Positions 54,681 through 63,648 of a stretch of DNA of 64,000 nt are shown piece after piece (positions within the stretch are counted from its first letter, which is position 1; each line of letters starts with the position of its first letter). Source of the stretch: Mesoaciditoga sp. (GTDB taxonomy: Bacteria; Thermotogota; Thermotogae; Mesoaciditogales; Mesoaciditogaceae); assembly GCA_002878315.1 (NCBI GenBank), contig PNIW01000011.1:35981-99980 (forward strand), given 5' to 3'. The notes beneath the pieces are model-generated. The model saw nothing but the letters and a program-made list of their open reading frames with translations. It did no database searches and was not told the origin of the DNA. Made by a program: the position numbers and the translations under genes.

Positions 54681-55691
54681 ATGAAAAAATATGTTTTTCT
54701 GCTTGCTTTGATCATTCTGGTATCTTTGATCTTGAGTTCGTGCGCAATCAACGTATTTAAAGGATTGAATACACCTGAAAATACAGAAAATCTTTCTCAA
54801 CTTGCCATCAGTGAGGCAAATAATGGAAATTTCGAGAACGCACTCTCCGCTTCTGCTCAGGTTTTAAATAATATCAGCGGTGGTACTGTTCCATCTACAA
54901 ATCTTTATAACGCGGTGGTACTATCCGATACATCTACATCTGCAAGAAATACCCTCGCTGCTGTCACAAACTTTTTGAACACAACAACATCAACAAGCGT
55001 TGCGCTTAAAAACACGGCCGAGGCGATGTTAAGTTCTATAAACGGCACAATGGGATTGAATGCGATGACACTCGCAAGCAGTTTCATCTCATTTTATCAA
55101 CAGGGCCAGGGTGTTTCTATCACTTCAGTTTCAACTTCAGATTATGCGCTCATATTCTCTGCGATAAAATTGTTAGTGTCATCTTCCCACAATCTTCAGC
55201 TCATGCAACTTCTTGAGGCTTTGTCAAGCACGCTAAACCGCCTTGATCCGTCCAATCTGAACTGGCTTGTCTCGAAAGGAATATATGCCGCTTTACAAAT
55301 CCCAATAATTCTTTTTGATTCGAATGGAAATGGAGTGCTTGATCCTCAAGACCAGATCTTTACCTATCTGTGGAATTATCAGACGAACACTTTCAAAAGT
55401 CAACTAACATATGCAGATTACTATGGCATTATGTACAACGTTCAACTTCAAACTTACAACAACCTTCAAAAATCAAATGAGGTCATCGCAAATTTATCGA
55501 CAGCACTTTCTTCTCTTGATGCCGGCCTTCTCGAAATGATAAATTCTTCATCTGATGCCCAGTTGGTCCAGATCCTGACGACGATAAGAGTTTATATCGT
55601 CGAAATCGCATCCGTCATACATAACGTAGATGCTCAAACGATATCTCAAATACAATACCTTGGCGATATTCAAAATTACATAAGTTTGTGA
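54681..55691 (+). CDS. Putative lipoprotein, helical repeat type
   Basis: A 336-residue protein with a signal peptide ending in a lipobox LSSC (Cys21), so it is probably lipid-modified. The mature part begins with a TPR-like segment (AISEANNGNFENALSASAQVLNN) and then is rich in Ser, Thr, Leu and Asn with predicted helices. A Ca-binding-like DSNGNGVLDPQD segment (near 210-221) resembles an EF-hand/dockerin loop. No family beyond that is recognised. It overlaps no gene, but the barrel-like gene starts nine bases after its stop, so the two are an operon and may act together at the outer membrane. Confidence 0.7.
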   Translation: MKKYVFLLALIILVSLILSSCAINVFKGLNTPENTENLSQLAISEANNGNFENALSASAQVLNNISGGTVPSTNLYNAVVLSDTSTSARNTLAAVTNFLNTTTSTSVALKNTAEAMLSSINGTMGLNAMTLASSFISFYQQGQGVSITSVSTSDYALIFSAIKLLVSSSHNLQLMQLLEALSSTLNRLDPSNLNWLVSKGIYAALQIPIILFDSNGNGVLDPQDQIFTYLWNYQTNTFKSQLTYADYYGIMYNVQLQTYNNLQKSNEVIANLSTALSSLDAGLLEMINSSSDAQLVQILTTIRVYIVEIASVIHNVDAQTISQIQYLGDIQNYISL

Positions 55692-55700
55692 GTGATAGAC

Positions 55701-56747
55701 ATGAAAAAGATCGTGATAACACTTCTTATTGGGCTTTTCTCAGTTTCAATCTTTGCATTCGATGTGAGTTTCTACAGATCGGCTCAAACGCTTGAGATGG
55801 GAGAGACCTTTACAGGAATTGCGAATAATCAAAATGCCATCTTTTACAATCCTGCAGGAATTGCAAACGTAAAGGGTTTCTTCTTCTCACTTCCGAATTT
55901 CAATGCCGGAATGAGTCAAGGATTTGGCAGTGCCACTTTAAAGACAATATCTAATTGGAATCAAATTCAGCCTTTGATCCAGTCGGGAAATTCAACACTT
56001 CTTATGGCGTACTTGATACAGAATTACCTTCCATACCTTCAAGGCAGTAATTCTTTGCTAACAGGCTCAGATGCGTTAATCGGATACGGGTTTGGGAATT
56101 TTGCGATAGCGGGCGGTGCTTTTGGCCAATTATGGGGACAATCCATTCTGACACAATATAACACACTATCTTTGAATGCTTCTGCTGATGTGTATGCATT
56201 CGGAACAACGGCATTTTCGCTTAATTTTGGAGATTTGAAATTGAATGCCGGCGGAACATACAGATACGGATACGTATTTCCTCAAATATACAGCATAAAC
56301 AACGAATTTCTGCTCGCTGCGAATTTGAATCCAGATCTTACCTATGTTCCGACATCCAACGTAGATTTAGGAACGATGATCTCTTACGGTCAACTTTCAT
56401 TTGGTGCACTATGGCACAATGTATTGAATCAGTCACCGCCAGACGTAAGAGTCGGAATTGGTTATGAAAGCAAGAACATTTCGGCGGGGATAGATCTGGA
56501 AAATATATTCAATGAAAATTATACCTTATACAGGAAAGTCCACGCGGGCATTTCTTACAGGCCCTTTGATTTTCTGACGTTTTACGGGGGTTTATCTGCC
56601 GGATGGTTTACAGGAGGGATACAGGCAAATTTAGGGCTATTCTATGTAAACTTAGGAACTTATGTTCTTAACTACGGAAATTACGCAGGATACAATTACC
56701 AGAGAATGTACGCTATCCAGATAGGAATAGCCAATAGTGTGTGGTAA
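55701..56747 (+). CDS. Putative outer-membrane beta-barrel protein
   Basis: A 348-residue protein with a signal peptide (about residues 1-19, ending SIFA-F). The mature sequence begins RSAQTLEMGETFTGIANNQNAI.. split across YNPAGIANVKG, which resembles the start of PorV/FadL-like (UPF0164/OMPP1) barrels, and continues as alternating amphipathic strands rich in Gly, Tyr, Asn and Phe. It ends with an aromatic residue (NSVW), as barrel proteins often do. This fits the Thermotogota toga outer membrane. Its ATG is ten bases after the lipoprotein stop, and a terminator follows. Confidence 0.7.
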   Translation: MKKIVITLLIGLFSVSIFAFDVSFYRSAQTLEMGETFTGIANNQNAIFYNPAGIANVKGFFFSLPNFNAGMSQGFGSATLKTISNWNQIQPLIQSGNSTLLMAYLIQNYLPYLQGSNSLLTGSDALIGYGFGNFAIAGGAFGQLWGQSILTQYNTLSLNASADVYAFGTTAFSLNFGDLKLNAGGTYRYGYVFPQIYSINNEFLLAANLNPDLTYVPTSNVDLGTMISYGQLSFGALWHNVLNQSPPDVRVGIGYESKNISAGIDLENIFNENYTLYRKVHAGISYRPFDFLTFYGGLSAGWFTGGIQANLGLFYVNLGTYVLNYGNYAGYNYQRMYAIQIGIANSVW

Positions 56748-56798
56748 AGTATCGAAATGGAAATTAACCAAGAGTAGACAAATCTCGCTATGTTACCA

Positions 56799-56827
56799 CA
56801 AAAAAGGCACTGAAAGGTGCTTTTTTG
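56799..56827 (+). terminator. Rho-independent terminator of the lipoprotein/barrel operon
   Basis: Stem AAAAAAG(G)CAC / GTGCTTTTTT with one bulged G, loop TGAAAG and a T-run. Confidence 0.75.
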
Positions 56828-56966
56828 TTACTGGCCGGGAACTAACCAATAATGCCAATCATTTCTTTAACACCAATAAGCGAGTAAAAGTCAAGCAAAA
56901 ACTGATAAACAAGCGTTTGAAATCTTTTTGAAATATTTTGGAAATTTAAAATAAATAACAAATGTA

Positions 56967-56995
56967 TTGACATCAGAATTGTTAAGAGTTAATAT
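56967..56995 (+). promoter_or_regulatory. Sigma-70 promoter of the family 5 binding protein
   Basis: TTGACA at 56967-56972 and TAATAT at 56990-56995 are 17 bases apart. The leader is about 80 bases long with AT-rich sequence. Confidence 0.7.
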
Positions 56996-57080
56996 ATGTA
57001 TTAAGTTATAATTCTAATTATGTAATTATCGATACACAAAAAAGTTATCTTTACCTAACTTTGAAGGGAGGTCTTTTGCA

Positions 57081-58937
57081 GTGAGGAGAGTGCTTGCATT
57101 ATTATTAATTGGTAGTATCTTCATCGGAATAGCACTCGCAGGTGGAGTTGTGAATTTCGGAATGTACTCCGATATCACATCTCTAAACATCTGGTCCATG
57201 TTAGGACCGAACGCAACTTCGTGGAACTTTTATCCGGCAATTGACAAGTACGGCTCGCTTTACGGTCTTTCGGACGTCACAAATCAGTTGGTGCCTTCTT
57301 TGGCAGATGGTTTCTGGTCGACATTCCAGGCAACCACAGTTGATGGAACATCGGCATACGTTACAACCATACATCTGCTCAAAGGAGTAAAGTGGTCTGA
57401 CGGAACGCCATTTACGGCAAATGATGTGGTCTTCTCCTATGAAGTTCCATTCAAACTCAACATGCCCGGAAACTGGGGAGGAGATTATCCACCGGCTCCT
57501 TACAATTTCATAAAAGCGACTAAAGTCAATGATTACACAGTCGACCTTTACGTCAAACAGCCGAGTGGAGAATTCATATACGATACTCTCATGGCTCCAA
57601 TTGTTCAGGAAAAATTCTGGGAGCCAGTCTACGAAGCGGCTCTTAAAACTCCCAATCCAGCCCAGTACATGATGAATTACGACAAAAATCTCTATGAAGA
57701 GCCTTCTATAGGACCTATAACTGTCTCTCAATGGCAACACGGTGCATTCATAAAAGATACGGCCATCAAAGATTATTCTTTCAAAGGCGAGCAGGAAATA
57801 GAATATGCCAATGGTGCAATCCAATACATAGATCCGGCTCTTGGTATAAACGCCACATATTACGGTACACCTGAAGGCACAATTTTACATAAGTTCATAA
57901 CAGGACCTTACGTTGATTCCATAATTTACGACATCTACCAAAACCAAACTGCCGCCGTTGCAGCTCTTATGAAGGGAACGATAGGATATTTGTTAAGTCC
58001 TAACGGGCTTGAAAAAGGTTTTGTCCAGGAACTTCAGACAAATCCAAATGTAAAAATAGTCCAAAATCAGGATCTCGGTTTTGACTACATAGCCTTTAAC
58101 ATGAGAAGATACCCGATGAACATAAAGGCATTCAGAGTCGCTATAGCCTATTTGATAGACAGGCATTTGCTCGCAGACAAGATAATACCCGGTTCGATAG
58201 TCCCGCTTGCCTCTTTGGTACCTCCCGGTAATAAATTTTGGTACGATCCAAATCTCAAATATTATGGAGAAGGCATGGATACGGCGCAAAGATATGAGGC
58301 GGCCATAGACGTGCTCAAAAAAGCCGGTTTTTCATGGCTTATCCCGCCAAAAATAGAAAATGGCCAACTCGTCCAGCGTGGTGAAGGACTTATCGGACCA
58401 AATGGAAAAATTATAAAGCAAATAACGATGCTCGCGCCATCCGCAGGATATGACCCGATAAGGGCAACGATAGCCCTGTGGATAGAGAAATGGGCCAACG
58501 ATATAGGAATCCCGCTTTACGCGGATCTGACAAGCTTCAACAATATCGTCAACGCTGTATGGAATGAGAATTTCAACTTCGACATCTATATGCTTGGTTG
58601 GGGAATAACAATATATCCGAGTTATCTCCACGACTTCTTCGCACAATCTCAAAATGTACCGGGTGGATTCAACTCTCCGGGATATGACAATCCTCAATTC
58701 GAGCAACTTGCACGTGAATTCATAGCGCAGACAGATATGAATAAAGCGCGTGAATACGCGTTCCAACTCGAAAAAATCCTTGAAGAAGATGTTCCGTACG
58801 TTGTGATATATTCGTCTAACCTTATGGAAGCGTATAGGCCAGATGAGGTCCAATTCGCCTATACACATACACTCGGTGGAATCCAGAATGTCTATGGTGA
58901 ACAGGCATTTGTAAAATCAGTTGACACCGCCCAATAA
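57081..58937 (+). CDS. ABC transporter substrate-binding protein, family 5
   Basis: A 618-residue exported protein with a signal peptide (residues 1-20, ending ALA-GG) and the SBP family 5 pattern GVKWSDGTPFTANDVVFSYE (near 111-130), FNMRRYPMNIKAFRVAIAYLID and SPGYDNPQFEQLARE. Family 5 proteins bind peptides, but in Thermotogota many bind oligosaccharides, so the ligand is open. No permease or ATPase genes accompany it; the gene has its own promoter and terminator. The start is GTG after GGGAGGTC. Confidence 0.9.
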   Translation: MRRVLALLLIGSIFIGIALAGGVVNFGMYSDITSLNIWSMLGPNATSWNFYPAIDKYGSLYGLSDVTNQLVPSLADGFWSTFQATTVDGTSAYVTTIHLLKGVKWSDGTPFTANDVVFSYEVPFKLNMPGNWGGDYPPAPYNFIKATKVNDYTVDLYVKQPSGEFIYDTLMAPIVQEKFWEPVYEAALKTPNPAQYMMNYDKNLYEEPSIGPITVSQWQHGAFIKDTAIKDYSFKGEQEIEYANGAIQYIDPALGINATYYGTPEGTILHKFITGPYVDSIIYDIYQNQTAAVAALMKGTIGYLLSPNGLEKGFVQELQTNPNVKIVQNQDLGFDYIAFNMRRYPMNIKAFRVAIAYLIDRHLLADKIIPGSIVPLASLVPPGNKFWYDPNLKYYGEGMDTAQRYEAAIDVLKKAGFSWLIPPKIENGQLVQRGEGLIGPNGKIIKQITMLAPSAGYDPIRATIALWIEKWANDIGIPLYADLTSFNNIVNAVWNENFNFDIYMLGWGITIYPSYLHDFFAQSQNVPGGFNSPGYDNPQFEQLAREFIAQTDMNKAREYAFQLEKILEEDVPYVVIYSSNLMEAYRPDEVQFAYTHTLGGIQNVYGEQAFVKSVDTAQ

Positions 58938-58954
58938 AAATAAAGTAAAATATT

Positions 58955-58985
58955 GCCAGGCCATAAGGTCCGGCTTTTTATTTTT
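58955..58985. terminator. Terminator between convergent genes
   Basis: Stem GCCAGGCC / GGTCCGGC with loop ATAA, one A-C mismatch and one G-T pair, followed by TTTTTATTTTT on the plus strand. The minus-strand transporter gene stops in this T-run, and the hairpin may serve both genes. Confidence 0.75.
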
Positions 58986-60069
58986 AGACAAAGGAGAAGA
59001 AGATCAACATTCCCAAAAACAAAGGTATCGAATAGAGATGAAAATACTTAAGGTAATTCGATTTGAAATCTCTTTTGTATATCGAAAAGGCTATTATATT
59101 CGCCAAAGAGCCTACAAGAGTTCCGAATCCGCCAACGCTTACTCCCAAAAGTAAAGGTTTCCATAGACTTGTAAAGGCCGAGATAACGATGGCCGACGGT
59201 ACATTGCTTATTATCTGGGAAAGCAGTGCAGAGGTTAGAAAAACATTTTTTCCGCTGTTCAAAAATTCCGGCAGATTCTGAAGCCATGACATAGATGATA
59301 CCTCTCCCGAAAGGATGAAAAAGGCCACAAAGGTGCCAAGAAGAAAATAATCAACGCTGGCGAGCAATTTTCTGTCAGAGAGTATTATGTAAGCAAGTAT
59401 AAAACCTCCAATTACAAAGATATCGCCAAATCTTAAAATAGAGGCTATCATTAAAAGAAGCAAAAGCAAATATACCCACCATTGCTTTTCAAGTTTTGTG
59501 ATCCTCGAGACCTTTGTTATCGATCTGTTTCTGACAAAAAAGATAGTGAAAATGGCAATAGCCAAAGAAAGCAGAGAAAAGAGCGCGATATATGTCATAA
59601 ACTCTAACGGAGGGGCATTGTAATGCGTGTAAATATAGATATTTTGTGGATTTCCAAATGGAGTAAAAGAACTCATCCCATTGGCTACCACAGATTCGAG
59701 TATGACAAGCCACATTGGATCGAATTCCGATCTCTGAGCAACGCTAACGGTTAAAGGAACTATGACGATCAATGTCACATCATTTGTGACAAGCGGTGCA
59801 AGTATAGCAGTCAGTATCAAAAGCATTATGGAAAGTACGAGTGTATTCTTAGATCGAGAGATCAAATGGAAGCCCCAGTAATCAAGAACACCTTTTTGCT
59901 TGAGACCTCCATTTATCATCATCATTATAAAAAGGATCCACAAAACCCTTATCTGATCATATCCTATGAACTTTAAGGGATTCTCTCTAACCAATGCGAT
60001 CGTCAAAATCGCCGCTAAAGATGAGATCAAAAAGAGCCATTCTTTGGATAATCTCTTGATGATATTCAT
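58984..60069 (-). CDS. ArsB/SLC13-type ion transporter
   Basis: A 361-residue membrane protein with about ten segments. The repeated family motifs are visible: SSFTPFGNPQNIYIY in the first half and GGFGTLVGSLANIIAF in the second, with APLVTNDVTLIVIVPL and SNVPSAIVISAF between them. The ion transporter superfamily includes ArsB, NhaD and citrate/dicarboxylate carriers; the substrate is not clear. It starts directly after the PfkB kinase stop (adjacent bases), so the two are coupled. Confidence 0.85.
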   Translation of the reverse strand: MNIIKRLSKEWLFLISSLAAILTIALVRENPLKFIGYDQIRVLWILFIMMMINGGLKQKGVLDYWGFHLISRSKNTLVLSIMLLILTAILAPLVTNDVTLIVIVPLTVSVAQRSEFDPMWLVILESVVANGMSSFTPFGNPQNIYIYTHYNAPPLEFMTYIALFSLLSLAIAIFTIFFVRNRSITKVSRITKLEKQWWVYLLLLLLMIASILRFGDIFVIGGFILAYIILSDRKLLASVDYFLLGTFVAFFILSGEVSSMSWLQNLPEFLNSGKNVFLTSALLSQIISNVPSAIVISAFTSLWKPLLLGVSVGGFGTLVGSLANIIAFSIYKRDFKSNYLKYFHLYSIPLFLGMLIFFSFV

Positions 60070-60990
60070 CTATTTTATCTTTTCTATCTCGACTTTCTTC
60101 ACAAGTTCTTCAACTTCTGACCTTTTGGCAAGTGTTGTCCCCTCATTCATGGCTGCCGATGCGCCACACGCGCTGGCAATTTTGAGCGCTTCTTCAACAG
60201 ATTCATTTCTTTTGTGTATAAAGCCGGCCAAAAAAGAATCTCCGGCGCCAACGCCACTTTTCGCAACTATTTTCAGAGGCTTTATCCTGTAAATTTCGCC
60301 ATCTACAAATGCTATGGCACCATCTTTGCCAAGCGTTACAAGAACGTCTGTTATCCCAAATTCCTTTGAAATATGTGAGGCTATATGTGGAACGTCCTCT
60401 ACCTTCACATCCCGTCCGACGAGACGTGAAAGTTCGTGGATATTAGGCTTTATGCCAAATGGCTTTTCTTTTACGGCAGCCTGCAAATTCTCTCCGTCGG
60501 TGTCTACATAGACCCTTACGCCCTTTGCTTTAGCAATTCTAACGATTTCGGCATAGGAAGAAGGCTTCAATCCATGCGGAAGGCTTCCCGAAGCGACAAG
60601 AATATCTCCTTTTCTTAAAACCGTCCTTATCATATCCAAAATAAGTTCGTACTCCGTTTCATTCAAAGGCTTGCCCGGTAAATTCAGTCTGTATTGATTT
60701 TTGAAAGTCTGAACTATTATATTCATTCTCGTTTCATGTCTGACCCTGACGGCGGCGTAGAGCACCTTTTCATTGTCTAACATGAACTCAATTCTTTCCC
60801 CGTTTGACCCACCAAGCGGGCATATCGCAATAGATGTTCCGCCTATCTCTCTTATGACGCGCGAGACATCTATTCCTTTTCCGGCCGCGTATTCCTGGGT
60901 ATCTTTTACCCTGATAGAATCATCTGGAATAAGTTCATCCACGTAAAGGTACCTGTCAAGGCTTGGATTCATCGTTAAGGTAAAGATCAA
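60070..60990 (-). CDS. PfkB-family 1-phosphofructokinase-like kinase
   Basis: A 306-residue PfkB kinase of the FruK/LacC/PfkB branch. The N-terminal TLTMNPSLDRYLYV, the middle AAGKGIDVSRVIREIGG and ILVASGSLPHG fit this branch, and the catalytic motif is GVGAGDSFLAGF. Substrates include fructose 1-phosphate, fructose 6-phosphate or tagatose 6-phosphate. It begins with TTG, eight bases after AAAGGAGG, overlapping the methyltransferase stop (TTGA). No PTS genes are near, so fructose import by PTS is not supported here. Confidence 0.85.
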   Translation of the reverse strand: MIFTLTMNPSLDRYLYVDELIPDDSIRVKDTQEYAAGKGIDVSRVIREIGGTSIAICPLGGSNGERIEFMLDNEKVLYAAVRVRHETRMNIIVQTFKNQYRLNLPGKPLNETEYELILDMIRTVLRKGDILVASGSLPHGLKPSSYAEIVRIAKAKGVRVYVDTDGENLQAAVKEKPFGIKPNIHELSRLVGRDVKVEDVPHIASHISKEFGITDVLVTLGKDGAIAFVDGEIYRIKPLKIVAKSGVGAGDSFLAGFIHKRNESVEEALKIASACGASAAMNEGTTLAKRSEVEELVKKVEIEKIK

Positions 60991-62099
60991 TTCTCATTCC
61001 TCCTTTTGTACATGTAAAATCTCACTTCTATTCTACCATTAAACATTTTTCTATTTTCATCGGCTTTGAAGAATTTCCTTTCGAAATCACTATCGGCAGT
61101 CAAAAAGAAGAAGTTCCATTTTCGAAGATTCATGTATTTTTCTTTCAAAATTTGATAAAGTTCTTCACTTTTTTCCAGTCTTTTGCCGTAAGGAAGATTG
61201 GAAATAAAGTATCCATTTTCCAGACGGGGAACAAAATCTTTTATATTGGCAGTGCGAAATTCAATGAATTTTTCGAGTCCAATCCTTTTAGCATTCTTGA
61301 TTGCCGCGTCGATGGATTTTTTATCTATATCTGTACCTATTATCTTTATAGCCGATTTTTTTATACTCTCTTTTGCGATCCTTTTTTCTTCGTAAAGGAT
61401 AGATACCGGAAAATTTTTCCACGATTCAAAGGCGAAATCGCGAATTAATCCCGGTGCGATGTTTTTTGCTATCATCGCACCTTCTATCGGTATGGTACCG
61501 GATCCGCAAAATCCGTCCCAGAGAGGTTCTCCATTCCAGTTGCTTAAAAGCACAAGAGAGGCGGCAAGCGTTTCTTTGAGAGGGGCCTCGGAGATATTTA
61601 CCCTGTATCCCCTTTTATTGAGACTGTATCCTGTCGTGTCAAGGCCTATTATGACGTGATCCTTTAAAATTTGGACCTTTATCCTGTAAAGAGGGCCGTC
61701 TTCGGGAAATTGATTTATTCCATAACGCTTTTTCAGTTTTTCGACTATTGCCTTCTTTACTATAGACTGACATGCCGGTACACTTGAAAGTTTTGATTTA
61801 ACTGATGAAAGTTCTACGGGAAAGTTTGCATCCTTTGTAAGAAATTCTGCCCATTCGACTTTAAAGGTTCTATCAAACAAAGTATCAAAATCATAGGCAT
61901 CAAATTCGGCCATCTTTATCATAACCCTGTTACCTGTCCTGATCCACAAATTGGCGCGCACAATGTCTTTGAATCCTCCTTCAAAGTTCACTCGCCCATC
62001 CTGTGCTTTCGCATCGTATCCCAATTTTTTCAGTTCTTTCTTTGTAACGCCTTCGATTCCGAACGCGGTCGGAATCATTATTGTAAAAGTATCCTTCAT
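60987..62099 (-). CDS. THUMP-domain class I SAM-dependent RNA methyltransferase (RlmL-like)
   Basis: A 370-residue protein with an N-terminal THUMP domain (about 50-155) and a methyltransferase domain. The SAM motif is LWDGFCGSGTIPIEGAMIA and the catalytic block is FISNLPYGKRL, i.e. N-L-P-Y in place of N-P-P-Y. Members (RlmL N-terminal half, YpsC) methylate guanine N2 in 23S rRNA or tRNA. The ATG at 62099 is divergent from cysE. It heads an operon with the PfkB kinase and the transporter. Confidence 0.87.
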   Translation of the reverse strand: MKDTFTIMIPTAFGIEGVTKKELKKLGYDAKAQDGRVNFEGGFKDIVRANLWIRTGNRVMIKMAEFDAYDFDTLFDRTFKVEWAEFLTKDANFPVELSSVKSKLSSVPACQSIVKKAIVEKLKKRYGINQFPEDGPLYRIKVQILKDHVIIGLDTTGYSLNKRGYRVNISEAPLKETLAASLVLLSNWNGEPLWDGFCGSGTIPIEGAMIAKNIAPGLIRDFAFESWKNFPVSILYEEKRIAKESIKKSAIKIIGTDIDKKSIDAAIKNAKRIGLEKFIEFRTANIKDFVPRLENGYFISNLPYGKRLEKSEELYQILKEKYMNLRKWNFFFLTADSDFERKFFKADENRKMFNGRIEVRFYMYKRRNEN

Positions 62100-62145
62100 A
62101 TCATAAATTATACCCGTTATCCGTTAACTTTACATACATTCCAGA

Positions 62146-62175
62146 TTGATTTTACCAGTTATAATGTGGTATATT
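62146..62175 (+). promoter_or_regulatory. Promoter of cysE-cysK
   Basis: TTGATT at 62146-62151 and TATATT at 62170-62175 are 18 bases apart. No T-box or SAM riboswitch is visible in the short leader. Confidence 0.5.
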
Positions 62176-62222
62176 ATTTAAGACTATTATTATCTACTTT
62201 AGGAGATGATTAAGAATATGGG

Positions 62223-62846
62223 GTGCGTTTGTTTAAAGAAATTGGATTTACCTTTCATGCTATAAGAGAAGATTTTAAAGCCGGCAAAAGGCTTGATCCT
62301 TCTGTTAAATCTGGCAGAGATATCTTCCTTTTTTCCGCTTCTTTTCATGGTCTTATGCTTTACAGGTTTTCCCACCTTTTCTGGAATTTGAAAATGAGAT
62401 TTCTTGCCATGTCCTTAAGGTACATAAGCCGTGTGGTGTACAAAATGGATATCCATCCGGCAGCAGATATAGAAGCCGGAATCTTCATAGATCACGGTAT
62501 AGGGATTGTTATAGGCGAGACGGCCTCTGTTGGAAGCGGCTCTTTGATCTATCATGGCGTAACGCTCGGAACTGCAAGAGTCATGCAGGGTAAGCGTCAT
62601 CCGACCGTTGGAAGAAATGTTTTGATAGGTGCCAATGCGGTCATACTTGGTCCCGTAAAGATAGGAGATGGATCACGCATCGGCGCCAACGCAGTTGTAC
62701 TTGAAGACGTGCCTGAGTTCTCAACCGCAGTTGGAAATCCGGCAAGAATCGTTAAAAAGCAGGTGAGAAATTGTGAATTTAATCTCAATAATAGGGAAGA
62801 CACCGATCGTGCATTTGAAGACAATGAACCTCTGGTTAAAACTTGA
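62223..62846 (+). CDS. cysE: Serine O-acetyltransferase
   Basis: A 207-residue enzyme that makes O-acetylserine for cysteine synthesis. After a short helical N-terminus, the left-handed beta-helix with hexapeptide repeats is clear: DIHPAADIEAGIFIDHGIG, the catalytic HG in LIYHGVTLG and GRNVLIGANAVILGPVKIGDG. The short N-terminus resembles the EpsC-type enzyme. The start may be GTG 62223 or TTG 62229. The last 74 bases overlap cysK in another frame, and the C-terminal tail beyond ARIVKK is correspondingly unusual. Confidence 0.9.
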   Translation: MRLFKEIGFTFHAIREDFKAGKRLDPSVKSGRDIFLFSASFHGLMLYRFSHLFWNLKMRFLAMSLRYISRVVYKMDIHPAADIEAGIFIDHGIGIVIGETASVGSGSLIYHGVTLGTARVMQGKRHPTVGRNVLIGANAVILGPVKIGDGSRIGANAVVLEDVPEFSTAVGNPARIVKKQVRNCEFNLNNREDTDRAFEDNEPLVKT

Positions 62847-63648
62847 AATGGCGAATCCGGGAGGTAGCATAAAAGATAGAACGGCCTTTTCGATGATCAA
62901 TGACGCTCTAAGATCGGGACTTATAGACACTGGATCGACAATAGTTGAGCCAACGTCGGGGAATACAGGAATAGGCCTTGCCATGGTAGGATCTTATTAC
63001 GGTCTTAGAGTTATCCTTACAATGCCCGAGAATTTAACAATCGAAAGAAGGAAACTTCTCCAGATGTACGGGGCCGATCTTGTACTGACCCCGGCAAATC
63101 TCGGAATGAATGGATCTGTCGAAAAAGCCTATGAAATAGCCAAGCAATTAAAGGGGATCGTTCTGAATCAATTTGAAAATCCAGCAAATCCCATGATTCA
63201 TTTCATGACGACTGGTCCTGAAATTCTATCACAGATGAATTACGAAATAGATGCCGTTGTTGCTGGCGTTGGAACTGGAGGTACGATAAGCGGGATTGGT
63301 AATTTCATGAAAAGATTCTCAAAGAAGATAAAAATAGTTGCCGTTGAGCCATCTGAATCTTCCGTACTTTCTGGCGGGAAACCCTCTCCACATGGAATTC
63401 AGGGTATAGGTGCCGGCTTCATTCCCAAAAATTACGATCCGGGCGCTGTTGATGAGATAATCTCGATCTCAACAGATGAAGCAAGGGATATGACTGATTA
63501 TCTTTCTAAGAAGGAAGGTCTTTTTCTTGGAATTTCTTCCGGGGCGACCGTTGCCGCTGGACTGAAATTGAGCAAAAAATTAGAAGGGAACTCGAGAATA
63601 GTTGTTATATCGGCCGATGGAGGTGGAAAATATCTCTCAATATGGTGA
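62773..63648 (+). CDS. cysK: Cysteine synthase (O-acetylserine sulfhydrylase)
   Basis: A 291-residue fold-type II PLP enzyme that makes cysteine from O-acetylserine and sulfide. The PLP lysine is K34 in GGSIKDRTAF; the substrate loop VEPTSGNTGIG, phosphate-binding GVGTGGTISGIG and SGASSG-like ISSGATVAAG are present. Start is GTG after CAGGTGAGAAATT, located 74 bases inside cysE. The C-terminus is about 20 residues shorter than E. coli CysK. Its end overlaps the PP-loop gene. Confidence 0.93.
   Translation: MNLISIIGKTPIVHLKTMNLWLKLEMANPGGSIKDRTAFSMINDALRSGLIDTGSTIVEPTSGNTGIGLAMVGSYYGLRVILTMPENLTIERRKLLQMYGADLVLTPANLGMNGSVEKAYEIAKQLKGIVLNQFENPANPMIHFMTTGPEILSQMNYEIDAVVAGVGTGGTISGIGNFMKRFSKKIKIVAVEPSESSVLSGGKPSPHGIQGIGAGFIPKNYDPGAVDEIISISTDEARDMTDYLSKKEGLFLGISSGATVAAGLKLSKKLEGNSRIVVISADGGGKYLSIW

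Larger units (their letters stand above)
56748..57080. other. Intergenic region before the family 5 binding protein
   Basis: The 333-base gap contains a terminator at its start and a consensus promoter in its second half. The middle (about 56830-56960) has no supported gene; a short frame at 56737-56931 lacks a ribosome site and covers the terminator, so it is not real. Confidence 0.6.

Noticed and set aside
56737..56931. 64-codon frame after the barrel gene
   Set aside because: It begins inside the barrel gene, crosses the terminator hairpin and has no ribosome site.
57201..57824. 207-codon open frame opposite the family 5 binding protein
   Set aside because: Antisense shadow of a well-supported gene with Arg/Tyr-rich nonsense composition.
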